This document shows, piece by piece, positions 10,299 to 20,405 of a DNA stretch of 64,000 bases; the stretch's first letter is position 1; every line of letters starts with the position of its first letter. Both the position numbers and the translations under genes were made by a program. The notes beneath the pieces were generated by a model that had not been told where the DNA came from, did not search any database, and saw nothing but the letters and a program-made list of their open reading frames with translations. Source of the DNA: Candida dubliniensis CD36 (lineage: Eukaryota > Ascomycota > Pichiomycetes > Serinales > Debaryomycetaceae); contig NC_012861.1 of assembly GCF_000026945.1 (NCBI RefSeq), positions 186,001 through 250,000 of the forward strand, read 5' to 3'.

Positions 10299-11573
10299 AT
10301 GTCAACCACTACTAGAACTCTTCAAGCTATAAAGTTTGATAGAAATAATATCAAATTGGAAATTCTTGATCAATTACTTTTACCTTATTCAACAACCTAT
10401 ATTCCCATCACTAGTATTGAGGATGCCTTTAAAGCCATTAAATTAATGCAAGTTAGAGGTGCTCCTGCAATTGCCATTGTTGGTGCGTTTTCTGTTGTCG
10501 TTGAAGTTTCCAATTATTTAAAGCAATCTGATTCAAATCGGAAAACTATCGAAAACTTGAATGATTCTTTGGATTATTTAATCACATCTAGACCAACAGC
10601 AGTAAATCTTGCCAATGCCTTAAATGATATTAAACAATTATTACAAGAATTTAATGATACTGATATTATTAATGAAAAAATATATCAACAAATATATGAT
10701 TATGCAATCGCTTTATATGATGAAGATTTAGCTAATAATAAAAAGATTGGTGAGAATGGATTGAAATATATTATTAATACTTTAACTGAACAAAATTTCA
10801 AAGGACCTTTTTCCATAATGACAATTTGTAATACTGGATCATTAGCCACATCAGGACATGGAACTGCATTAGGAATTATTCGTTCAACATATCAAGCTTT
10901 ACAAAAAAATAATTCTAAAGAAGAATTTTGGTTAGATCATATTTATCCTTGTGAAACTAGACCTTATAATCAAGGAGCTAAATTAACTACTTATGAATTA
11001 GATTATGAACAAATCCCATTCACTTTAATTTGTGATAATATGGTTTCTTCGTTGATTAATACTTTAAGTGATGATGATAACAAAAAACCTATTAAAACTA
11101 ACCAAATTTCCCCAGTCAAATTCATTATTGTCGGTGCTGATAGAATTGTTGAAAATGGTGATACAGCAAATAAAATTGGAACCTTTCAATTATCAACTAT
11201 TGCAAATTTTTTCAATAACAATAAATTCATTCAACAACAACTGAAGTCTAACACCACAAAAACAACAATAAATAAAGAAATTAAATTTATTGTTGCCGCT
11301 CCGAAAACTACTATTGATTTAAACACTAAAACTGGTGATGATATTGTTATTGAAGAAAGACCAGCTAATGAATTAACAACTTTAGTTGGTCCATTGTTGA
11401 ATGAAGCAGGAGATGTGGGTGAAAAATTGACTGTTGGAATCGCCACACCAGGGATATCGGTTTGGAATCCAGCATTTGATGTCACTCCTCATGAATTGAT
11501 TGATAGTATTGTTACCGAAGATCCTCATGTTTTCACCAAAGATGAAAATGGGGAATTTAATTTGATTAAATAG
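10299..11573 (+). CDS. MRI1: Methylthioribose-1-phosphate isomerase
   Basis: 424 residues of the eIF2B-alpha-like isomerase family. Signatures are [14 protein letters not shown] near residue 50, the catalytic cysteine in [16 protein letters not shown] (Cys177) and the catalytic aspartate in [13 protein letters not shown] (Asp281). It converts methylthioribose-1-phosphate to methylthioribulose-1-phosphate in the methionine salvage pathway (cytosol). The Cys and Asp set it apart from true eIF2B subunits. It is convergent with VPS54; the short gap holds two (TA)n runs. Confidence 0.95.
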   Translation: MSTTTRTLQAIKFDRNNIKLEILDQLLLPYSTTYIPITSIEDAFKAIKLMQVRGAPAIAIVGAFSVVVEVSNYLKQSDSNRKTIENLNDSLDYLITSRPTAVNLANALNDIKQLLQEFNDTDIINEKIYQQIYDYAIALYDEDLANNKKIGENGLKYIINTLTEQNFKGPFSIMTICNTGSLATSGHGTALGIIRSTYQALQKNNSKEEFWLDHIYPCETRPYNQGAKLTTYELDYEQIPFTLICDNMVSSLINTLSDDDNKKPIKTNQISPVKFIIVGADRIVENGDTANKIGTFQLSTIANFFNNNKFIQQQLKSNTTKTTINKEIKFIVAAPKTTIDLNTKTGDDIVIEERPANELTTLVGPLLNEAGDVGEKLTVGIATPGISVWNPAFDVTPHELIDSIVTEDPHVFTKDENGEFNLIK

Positions 11574-11680
11574 ATCTATACATATATATATATATATATA
11601 TAAATATATAATTATTTATAATTAGAAGAATATTAGAATGGAATGGAGTAACCGATATATATATATATATATATATAAAA
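11574..11680. repeat. Two (TA)n tracts between MRI1 and VPS54
   Basis: TA dinucleotide runs at about 11583-11602 and 11656-11676, in the convergent 3' region of MRI1 and VPS54. Such tracts are common in yeast 3' ends, where UA-rich efficiency elements direct polyadenylation on both strands. Confidence 0.7.
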
Positions 11681-12194
11681 CTATCCATTTGATTGAGACA
11701 GAGATTGTGTTGTTTCTATACCTAATTCAGACATAATCTTTCCTGCTCTTTCATCACCTAAAACTCGATGTAAGATTTTACCAACTGTGTCTGAAGCACC
11801 ACGATCTCGAACAATCATACCAATTTTCAAAACCAATTGATTTTGATGTTCTTTATAACTACCAATAACATCATTGAAATCTACTTCAGAAACGGTAAGT
11901 ATATCCATAATTTTCATAACTACCTCAAGAAACAAATAACATACACAAATGTTTGTAACTGTTATGTGTTTCAAACCAGCAGTTTTTGTAGCTCCTGCTC
12001 CAAGAACAGCTTGTGATGCCTTAGAATTCATGTCCTTGAAATATGTTAATAAATTATTTTCGATCGTTGATGTATAATTGGGGAATGCTTTACTGATCAC
12101 AAGATAATCTTTAATTTGTGGCAAGATTTTTAATACCAAACTAGGAACCAGGAATTCTTGTTCTCCAATGATAAGCTTTTTGGAATAATCAGAG

Positions 12195-12225
<31 letters not shown>

Positions 12226-14614
12226 TAGACACAGACGAAAGCTCACCGCCATTTTTTTCTTCCACTGAATCTGTTTTTTGTTCATCTGATTCATAAAAAT
12301 CAAAATCTTTCAACCAAGTATCTCCAGAAAACCCCGATGATCCATTCAGACTAATATATTCACCATAACCAATAAACTCATTAATAATGATTTGAGCAGA
12401 AACAAATAAATCTGATTTATCAGTGATTTTCCAATTTTCCTTCATACACTCATTTATCATACTCTTTACCGAATTGACATGAACTCTATGAACAAAATAA
12501 TTAACATGGTTATTAAACCATTCACTCAACACATTTCCTGCACCATTAAATGCAAATGCCGGATTAATCATTTCACATTCTTGTAAATAAGCTGAGGTTA
12601 TAGAATATAACCTGAAATAAAATGGAATGGGTAAATCTCCAGTTTGTTCCAGTCGTACATTAATAACTTTCATTAATCTAATTTGAGTCAATTCTATAGC
12701 CTTATGAATGGCATTAGTAATGTCCAAGGACATAATGTCTATGTCACTAGTTGGTGGGATACTTGTCAATGCAATATCTAATAATAATTTTTGATGAACA
12801 GTAAGTCGTCTTAAACATTCTGAAAGTTGTGCATAGGTCTGGGAAAGCATGTTTTCAAACTCTTTCGGTGTTAATGTTTTTATATTTGAGCTTAATGCAT
12901 TTGATTGTTTTGGTGGTGCTGATGCTGGCGCTGGTTCTGCATTTGGAATTGGTGATGCTCGTGATGAAGTGTTGGACATATCTGTCAGTTTTTGTAAGGG
13001 TAAATTTTGTTTAATGATATTTTTAATTTCAGTAATAAATTTTGATTGGTAGTTGGAATATGCTTGTGATAAAGATCCTGCCTTGGCCAAATTACTAACA
13101 AACTCACGCAAAGTAGTTTTTGTTGTTTCATCAAAATTGAGATAGGTGGTATTAATTGGATTAGAATTATATTTCTTAGTTTTATCCTTATTGACATATA
13201 TTCTGTTCAAAGTATCCTTGACAGGAACGTTATTAAAATGGTGTCTCAAGTCTTCTACTAATAACTCAACAAACCCATCAATGTATCCTTTAGAGCATTC
13301 ACGTTTAAGAGTTGCCAAATCATTTTGTAAATGAATAAATGCAGGTAAATACGATAAATCAATAAGATTTAGTTTTGGATATATTTTTTGGATTTCTTCA
13401 TCAGTAATATCCTCATGGTCAACTCCTTTTAACAAATTTTCCACGGCAGAAATTTGATTTAACCCTTTGGAATAATCACCATGAGTAAATGATTTATTGG
13501 CTAGTTGAAATAATGATGTGATGTACTGTATTTGCAATAAGGATTGTTCAAGAGTTTCAACATTTCTTCTTTCAATCATTTTATGTAATATATCAAGACC
13601 TTTACGTGATTGGTTTCTCTCTAATTGATCAACTTTATTCATAAGCGTATGATAATTGGTGACACAATCGGTGGATTTCTTTTGAATATTCTCAATATCT
13701 CCAATTGTACTGAAAAATGAATCGGAAGATTTGGCAATTTCATCTACTAAATTCATTTCCACAATATCCAAATAATCTGATAATTTTTCTTGTAATTCTG
13801 TATTATTAGTGATACTCAGATTAGGGTCATTTTCATCAAACATTAGTGTAGTGCCTTTCAAGACTTGTTTAAATATTCTCGGATCATCTAATCGAAAATC
13901 TGGATCTTGGAAAACTTGAGGAATAGAGTCTAATTGTGTTGATAATTCTTTTGGATTTTCTATTGATGTAGGAGATGATGGCGATGAAGTAGAAGAATCA
14001 ATGCTAGATTTACGTTCATTTTGGGACAATTTCAGCAATATATCTTCAGTTAAAGGGTTATAACTTGACTCAAACTTTTTATATTCTGAAGCAATGGTTT
14101 TCACATATTTTTCATCCAATTCTTTACTGGAAACTTTATTTTTCAATTTGACTAATTGAATTTGCGGTATATCTTTCGTTGTGGGTGTATTCACATGATA
14201 TATAGTCGTAGCCCCTCCATTTAATGTCACGTGTGATTTTGGAGCTCGATGACGTTTAGCTCTAGAAATATCTGAACCAATTGTTAATGCATAGATTGAA
14301 TTGGGACCTAATGGTGAATATATATCATCTTTTTGGTCCTCTAGGTTTGCAAAATTGAAAAAAGTCCCTGACAGAATATAACTTTCATTATCAATGCTAG
14401 TTCTATAGTTGGTTGAAATCGCTGATCCAGTACGTCTATGTCCACGACGAGGGTGTATGTTATTGTTATTGGGGGTCTTGTTATTGACGTTGCTGGTGCT
14501 GGATAGTATTGAATTAGAAGAATTTTCTGAAGGTACTACTAAATCATCATTCAAATTTATACTGCTATCATCCATGGACACACGACTAGGTAGATTCAAA
14601 GAATCTTCAGTCAT
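11681..14614 (-). CDS. VPS54: GARP tethering complex subunit Vps54
   Basis: 977 residues. The N-terminus is low-complexity (Asn/Ser-rich with RRGHRRTGS). A Vps54 N-terminal coiled-coil region follows, with VFQDPDFRLDDPRIFKQVL near 240. The C-terminal Vps54-like domain (about 740-900) is interrupted by an (SG)n run encoded by a GAACCA-type repeat near 12200-12230. It works with Vps51-53 to tether endosome-derived vesicles to the late Golgi. It is divergent from COX17 across 0.8 kb. Identity rests on the VFQDPDFxLDxPRxF motif, length and overall architecture. Confidence 0.85.
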
Positions 14615-15423
14615 ATTGGGGGGGTGGAGGTGTTGATAGTGTGTATGTTAAATTCACTAAATCTGTTTTGATCAAATTGATTCTATTTTTTTTTTTTTTT
14701 GGACTTGTTGTTGATTTTTCTTTTTTTTGCCGATTTAGGTTTTTTTACAACACATTTATTGCAACGAAAGAACAAGAGGGTTTTCCCTTTTTTTTAAAAA
14801 AAAGTCTTCTTCTTTCTACATACAATCATTAACAGAGAAAGATTTATGTCTATTAATGTCTTGTAAATAGATATGGGAATATACACAAAAAATGTTTAGG
14901 AACTTAGAATCTTAGTTTATCAGAGAAGAATTCCATGTGTTGTCTATATATTTAACTATTACGAGGGTGTGGACGCAGCAGCAGCAGCAGCAAATCTTTA
15001 CTTGGATCAATGAAAACCATAACCTTCTTCATTGGATAAACACAGATTTATGATTTCTTAAAATTGGTGATAATTTTAATGTTGTCATACAGGGGATATA
15101 TATTAACAAAATAATCATTAGGAAGTTATTAAGATTTTCCCATACTTTGGAGGTTTATATATATTTATCGGATTTTGAATTGATTTTTTTTTTTCCTTCC
15201 CCCCCCCCCCCCAACTAGCTAGCTAGCTAGCTAGCTTCCCATTATTATTACTAATATTTCCGGAATTACACAAATTTTTATAACCATGAAAAATATAATT
15301 TAACGCCACTTTTTTTTCCTTATTCTTTATTACTGTTTCTTCTTTCTTTACTTATTCAACCAGAAACTTCGAAAGAAAACAACAACTCCATTTATTCATT
15401 CTAATATTCTTTCATTAATTAAC
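14615..15423. other. Divergent intergenic region VPS54-COX17
   Basis: 809 bases rich in simple repeats: T-runs near 14689-14700, six GCA units at 14975-14992, a run of 14 C at 15199-15212 directly followed by five CTAG units (15215-15234). No RNA gene or credible open frame was seen. T-rich DNA precedes the COX17 start. Confidence 0.7.
15199..15236. repeat. Poly-C run joined to (CTAG)5
   Basis: Fourteen consecutive C are followed by AA and five CTAG units plus CT. CTAG is self-complementary, so either strand can fold on itself. It lies about 190 bases upstream of the COX17 start. Confidence 0.95.
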
Positions 15424-15609
15424 ATGTCTTCCGAAAATAAACAAACTGAATCCAAACCAAAACCATGTTGTGTTTGTATTGAAGAAAGAAAAAAAAGAGA
15501 TGAATGTACTTTATTCAAAGGTATAGAAAGTGAAGATTGTAAACTGATTATTAATCAATATACTTCATGTATGAAAAGTTATGGTTTTACTCCAAATCCA
15601 ATCAATTAA
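15424..15609 (+). CDS. COX17: Cox17 copper metallochaperone
   Basis: 61 residues, close to the family length. It has the KPKPCCVC motif (Cys15, Cys16, Cys18) and a twin CX9C pattern: Cys18-Cys28 and Cys39-Cys49. It ends in MKSYGF, as in Cox17 elsewhere. It carries copper in the mitochondrial intermembrane space to Sco1 and Cox11 for cytochrome oxidase assembly. Import is through the Mia40 pathway, so no presequence is expected and none is seen. Codon 41 is CTG (15544-15546), to be read as serine in a CTG-clade yeast. Confidence 0.95.
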   Translation: MSSENKQTESKPKPCCVCIEERKKRDECTLFKGIESEDCKLIINQYTSCMKSYGFTPNPIN

Positions 15610-15768
15610 AATAGAGACTTATTGCCAACAAAATACCAAAGGTTTATGATAAACATCCTTCACCCGTTACCATTATATTCTTGTACATAGAAAGAGACCT
15701 AAAAATTTATTTATATTTGTTTCTAATAATAAATGTATCTGTATAATATATGTATGTATTTATATATT

Positions 15769-16827
15769 CTATACATCATTATAAGTACCATAATTGCTTT
15801 TATTATGTGATTCTCCAAGTAAACTATCACTATTACTACTACTGCTACTATAATTATTGCCATCTTGAATAGTATTGTTACTAAACTGAAGTTTCTGTTT
15901 CTGTTGTTGTTCTTCTTCTTCTCTTTGTGCTTGAATAATATCTTGTTGTTGAACACTTTCAGTTTCATCACTAAAATTTGGGAATTCTAATCTCATTCGT
16001 TTATTAATATTAATCCACATTTGATTTCTAATAAAATTATCAATAAGTATTAATTGTAAACAATTCATAATTATTGGAACAATAAACATAACAATGAAAA
16101 TTTCAAATTCATCAGGATATTCATTCAACCAAATTAATAAAATATGAGATGTGAACCATAATAATTGATTTTCAAAACATTCAACTAATCCATATAAAAT
16201 AATTTTTGTAATCATTAATGATGTAAAATAAACCATTAATTGTTTTAAAAAAGCTTTTGTTGATGGTTTATTAGGATTAGGTCCATATTCACCACTTTCA
16301 ATTTGAGTAATATGCCAATAATCTTGACATATTTTATTCATGGTTTTGAATACATGATATAAAATATATACTCCAATAGTACAATCAAGAACAATATTTA
16401 AAAAATACCAATCACAAGGATCTTTTGTGTCACCAGAATCATCATAATTATCATTATCATTATCACCATCATCACTAATATTATTTTTAATGAGCCAAAT
16501 CTCTGGAGCAGTTTTAACCATTGATAAAATAACATTGAAAATATGGACTCCTAATGCCCCAATCAATTGTTTCGATACATCAAATATCCAAACTGGCCAA
16601 GTTCGTCGTATTGGATATTCATAAAATCGTTTGATTAATAATGAAGAAAGACATAACATTCCTAATATGGCTTGAGTCATTAAAGAAAATGTTCCAATTA
16701 ATTCACATTTCCCATCATTGACATCATCACTAGAGGTTGCATTCTCTGTTTTATAAAAAGGAACATTTTCATTGGAAAATAATGATAAGAATACAAGTGG
16801 AACAGATAGTAGTTCTCCACAACCCAT
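15769..16827 (-). CDS. STIMATE-family vacuolar membrane protein (YPL162C-like)
   Basis: 352 residues with five or six hydrophobic segments: around 45-65, 85-105, 145-165, 195-215, 220-240 and 245-265. The pattern CELIGTFSLMTQAILGMLC, RTWPVWIFDVSKQLIGALGVH and DPCDWYFLNIVLDCTIGVY matches the STIMATE/TMEM110 family, whose S. cerevisiae member YPL162C is a vacuolar membrane protein of unknown role. An Asp/Asn-rich lumenal or cytosolic loop (about 117-135) is inserted, and the tail is Gln/Ser-rich. Animal relatives act at ER-plasma membrane contacts in calcium entry; whether that holds here is unknown. It is convergent with COX17 (159-base gap). Confidence 0.82.
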   Translation of the reverse strand: MGCGELLSVPLVFLSLFSNENVPFYKTENATSSDDVNDGKCELIGTFSLMTQAILGMLCLSSLLIKRFYEYPIRRTWPVWIFDVSKQLIGALGVHIFNVILSMVKTAPEIWLIKNNISDDGDNDNDNYDDSGDTKDPCDWYFLNIVLDCTIGVYILYHVFKTMNKICQDYWHITQIESGEYGPNPNKPSTKAFLKQLMVYFTSLMITKIILYGLVECFENQLLWFTSHILLIWLNEYPDEFEIFIVMFIVPIIMNCLQLILIDNFIRNQMWININKRMRLEFPNFSDETESVQQQDIIQAQREEEEQQQKQKLQFSNNTIQDGNNYSSSSSNSDSLLGESHNKSNYGTYNDV

Positions 16828-17444
16828 GGTACTAACAACAGTAATAATAATAAATACAGTATTGAGTTTATAGAATTGTTTAAGGTTGAGTTAAATATAT
16901 AGTTGTAATAAGAAAAACCGTTTCTCTTTTTATCTCAATTATTATTTTTTTTTTCCTTCCTTCCTTCCTTCTCTTCTTTTTAATGTTGCTGTGTTTTTGT
17001 TTTAGGTCGAGAGGGGACTGACCGACCGAGGGAGCGAGAAGTACTTTGTTACTACCAATGACATAATTTGCCACCACATATTAGTTCTAACAACATATAT
17101 GCTCCACCTTATGCAATATTGATTAACTGTCTCCCCTCTTGGTTTCACCCAACATATGTGACGAGAGGGACAAGTAATAATGATCATTAAACCAGAACTT
17201 GAACCACAAAAGAACAGACATTTCCACTTTCACCACCACCACTAATAATAATCCAACATTTTTATTTTATGTATAATATATATATATAGAAATACATTTA
17301 ACTATATAACAAAACTCATTACTTTTGTTTCTTCATATCTTGTCTCAAAAAAACAACAACATTATAATTCTGTTTCTCCCCTTCAATTATATATATATTT
17401 ATTCTTCCTTCTTCAGGGAGAGTTTCCCATTTTTTTTTCTTTTT
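16828..17444. other. Intergenic region between YPL162C-like gene and REG1
   Basis: 617 bases: promoter of the STIMATE-family gene and 3' region of REG1, both on the minus strand. It contains a pyrimidine tract with CCTT units (about 16945-16975), a short GC-richer patch (17005-17040) and (TA)n near 17275-17290. No gene seen. Confidence 0.6.
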
Positions 17445-20405
17445 TTATCCAAAAAAATGCTTAGCTAAACCTCTAGCTTGGCCAACAAGATTTTTATGAT
17501 TTTCTTCATGTTCACGGTCATGATCTTGATGTTGATGATATAAATTATCATTACCAAATTGTGGACTTGGACTATGAATACCATTTCTATCGGCAACTTG
17601 ACTTAATGCATTATACCCTTGTCCATGAATTTTATCTTCTCTTTTACCAATAACCATTCCTTCATCTTCAGAATCTTCAGAATCACCTTCATCAAATAAT
17701 AATCCCCGTCGTGGTTGCAGTTGTTGCAGTTGTTGTGGAGGGACGTGTTGTCCATCTCCTCTGAATGCATTCTCTGATGTTGTTTGTGGTGGTAATGGTG
17801 AAGACTTCTTAGATGTATTAGATAATGTACGAGTCAAAGTGTTATTATCTGGAGAAGGTGTATAATCTCTATTTGGTGTTTGAATAAACTCTGGGTTTGA
17901 ATCAGTAGTAATCTTTTCGTCAGACGAGGTCGATCCTCCTAAAAACAGTTTGGATAACTCTTTATCAGTACTACTAAATCCACCAGCACCTCCGAAAAAC
18001 AGTTGTGAAAGAGAACTTGAACTCGTAGGTTGTTTGGAAATCGAAGTCGAAGAATATCGTGGGTTAATACTGGAAATATGTTCATCAACTGGTTCTGCTT
18101 CTTTAGTATCAGGGAAATGTTGTGGTACGGGGTTTTCCTGTGATGAAGTTGTCAATGATGATTGGAAAACCAGTTCAGCTAAAGCTTGACTGGATCTTCT
18201 TGTACCTATTGATAATCCTGAAATACCATCATTTGAATCATCTGAATCATTATCTGAATCATCTTCTGAGTCACTCAATTGGAAAGGAGACGCTTTTGGT
18301 TTTGTTTGGGATTGTGATTGTGAATTGGGGTTGACATTAACTATAGGGAAATTAGGTGAATTAGCAGTAACGCCAGAATTCTTACTTCCTCCACCAGAAA
18401 TAGCAACTGACAAAGGTGATGACGGCAGACTATATGAAATTGGCATATTATTAATGGTACTATTATTTTCAAATGTTGTATCCACCATAGGAATACTATC
18501 ATTATTCTCAATAAACTCATAATCGAAATTCGATCCCATATCAAGATTTTCAGGAACATCAACCACATCTGGACTTTGATAAGATGCATACACTGAGTTG
18601 TTTGGATTACATGTATACACGGTGTTGTAATCATAATAATAATCATAACCCCTACTAATTTCATTGTTGACATTATGAGAAAGACTTGACGTGTAAGGGT
18701 TTGCCTCATCACTAGATTCATCAGAACCATAATTGATAGAAGTTGAAGGTAATAATTGAATTGTTTTATAAGACTTACTATTGGTGGTAGATATTGATGC
18801 TGTATCATCGGTGATATCTGTGTGACGACTTAAAGATGGTGCCACTGGTGTTGAAGTTGATCCACTTGAATGTTGACCCAAAATTAAGGGGGCGTTGGAA
18901 TTGGATTTCACATTTAAAAAGAACCCTCCTTCATCGTCCTCCTCCTCATCTTCAGATGCATCTTCGTCATCGTCTTCTTCTTCCTCTATGGATTCATCGT
19001 CGCCTTCGTATAGGTGGCTCTGAGCTAGACTGTCATTGGAGGGTTCATATTCATCATAATAATCATCATCGTCGTCATCATCATCATCATCATCGGAATC
19101 ATAATCTTCACCGGAATTAAATCGTTGGTCATCATCAGAATAAACATCAACAGCAATGCATTGCATCACTTCATCATTGAAATGTATGTGTCTTTCAGCT
19201 TTGGATCCAATATCCCCAGAAACATTACCATCCTCTTGGTTTTGATCCTGACTTATTTGTTCTGAAGAAGGCACAACCACAGCTTCATCTTTAATCAAAT
19301 CTTTCAAACTAGCAGTTGATGAGGAATTGGAAGTTTTCAACAAATTTTGTAATTTGGCAACACTACTATTATGAGTCGGAGTTGTATTCTTATATTGACT
19401 GTTTAATTTGTTCAGAAGGGCTTCAGGGTCAAAATATTCATCTGGATGATTCAATTGATGTTGTCTTTTCAATTCTTCTTGTTGTTTCAACTTTTGTTCT
19501 CTTTTCTTTTGATGTATTTGTGTTGCCAATTGTAATTTTAATAAATTGGAATGACTTATCATCAGTTGTTCCATTGTTCGCTTTTTCAATATTGGTTTGG
19601 GTCCATTCTTACTTGAACATTTTTTGGCAATAGATATATCACCAGCCACTGAACTAGTAGCAGTAGTTTCAATGGCATCAGAATCATGATTTTCATTATT
19701 CACATGGTCATCATCTTTTAATATAGGTCCATAAAGCCAAGTAACATCACTATCTTTCGACCAATTTACCACTTCTGGACTTATAGTCTTGAGATTAGAC
19801 CGTCTTTGAGCCCAAGTTCTCCATGAAGCATTTTCCAATCTTGCTGCATTAGCAACATCTCTTCTTTTAGAAATAACATATCGCCATGATTTCCAAATAT
19901 CTGAAACGTCCCATTGGTGGGATAAATAATCAACATGACGGGAAGGTTCAGCAGTTAAATCTGTATCATCATGTGGCAACAATTCTGGAGATTTTAAATC
20001 TAATGCTGGTGATGATGCTGGTGAAGGTGAGTTGACAGGAGAGGGAGGTGAAGGTGCTACTGATGATTGGGTTGCATTGGCATCGGAGTTGTTAGATATG
20101 GTTTCTGTAGCTTCGTAATGTTGACTACTTGGACTTTCATCAACAAACGGTGAATTTGATTGTGATGCCATAGCAGCCATAGCAGCCAAGTTTCCTGAAC
20201 TGGTTGTTGTTGTGGATGGTGCTGAATTTGCTTCTGAATTACCATCTTGTTCTTTTAGCTTGTCAGGGATAAATTCATCTAATAATCCCATAGATCTAGT
20301 TCTTTTCAATTTGAATGTTGTATTTTCAAAATGATCATCATCTTGTGCCTCGATATGTTGAGAAGTGGTTGCCCCTCCTGAAAATACTTCTCCTGATAAC
20401 GACAT
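17445..20405 (-). CDS. REG1: Reg1-type regulatory subunit of protein phosphatase 1 (Glc7)
   Basis: 986 residues from the ATG at 20405; the open frame continues 12 codons upstream only through a TTG. The conserved block HVDYLSHQWDVSDIWKSW (about 155-175) with RLENASWRTWAQRR is the DUF1752 region of Reg1/Reg2. The PP1-docking sequence RHIHFNDEVMQCIAVDV carries the [R/K]-x-[V/I]-x-F motif. Reg1 directs Glc7 to dephosphorylate Snf1 and its targets, and so maintains glucose repression. The rest is low-complexity, with long Asp/Glu and Ser runs typical of a disordered scaffold. A long upstream intergenic region (2.7 kb) suggests complex control. Confidence 0.93.
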   Translation of the reverse strand: MSLSGEVFSGGATTSQHIEAQDDDHFENTTFKLKRTRSMGLLDEFIPDKLKEQDGNSEANSAPSTTTTSSGNLAAMAAMASQSNSPFVDESPSSQHYEATETISNNSDANATQSSVAPSPPSPVNSPSPASSPALDLKSPELLPHDDTDLTAEPSRHVDYLSHQWDVSDIWKSWRYVISKRRDVANAARLENASWRTWAQRRSNLKTISPEVVNWSKDSDVTWLYGPILKDDDHVNNENHDSDAIETTATSSVAGDISIAKKCSSKNGPKPILKKRTMEQLMISHSNLLKLQLATQIHQKKREQKLKQQEELKRQHQLNHPDEYFDPEALLNKLNSQYKNTTPTHNSSVAKLQNLLKTSNSSSTASLKDLIKDEAVVVPSSEQISQDQNQEDGNVSGDIGSKAERHIHFNDEVMQCIAVDVYSDDDQRFNSGEDYDSDDDDDDDDDDDYYDEYEPSNDSLAQSHLYEGDDESIEEEEDDDEDASEDEEEDDEGGFFLNVKSNSNAPLILGQHSSGSTSTPVAPSLSRHTDITDDTASISTTNSKSYKTIQLLPSTSINYGSDESSDEANPYTSSLSHNVNNEISRGYDYYYDYNTVYTCNPNNSVYASYQSPDVVDVPENLDMGSNFDYEFIENNDSIPMVDTTFENNSTINNMPISYSLPSSPLSVAISGGGSKNSGVTANSPNFPIVNVNPNSQSQSQTKPKASPFQLSDSEDDSDNDSDDSNDGISGLSIGTRRSSQALAELVFQSSLTTSSQENPVPQHFPDTKEAEPVDEHISSINPRYSSTSISKQPTSSSSLSQLFFGGAGGFSSTDKELSKLFLGGSTSSDEKITTDSNPEFIQTPNRDYTPSPDNNTLTRTLSNTSKKSSPLPPQTTSENAFRGDGQHVPPQQLQQLQPRRGLLFDEGDSEDSEDEGMVIGKREDKIHGQGYNALSQVADRNGIHSPSPQFGNDNLYHQHQDHDREHEENHKNLVGQARGLAKHFFG

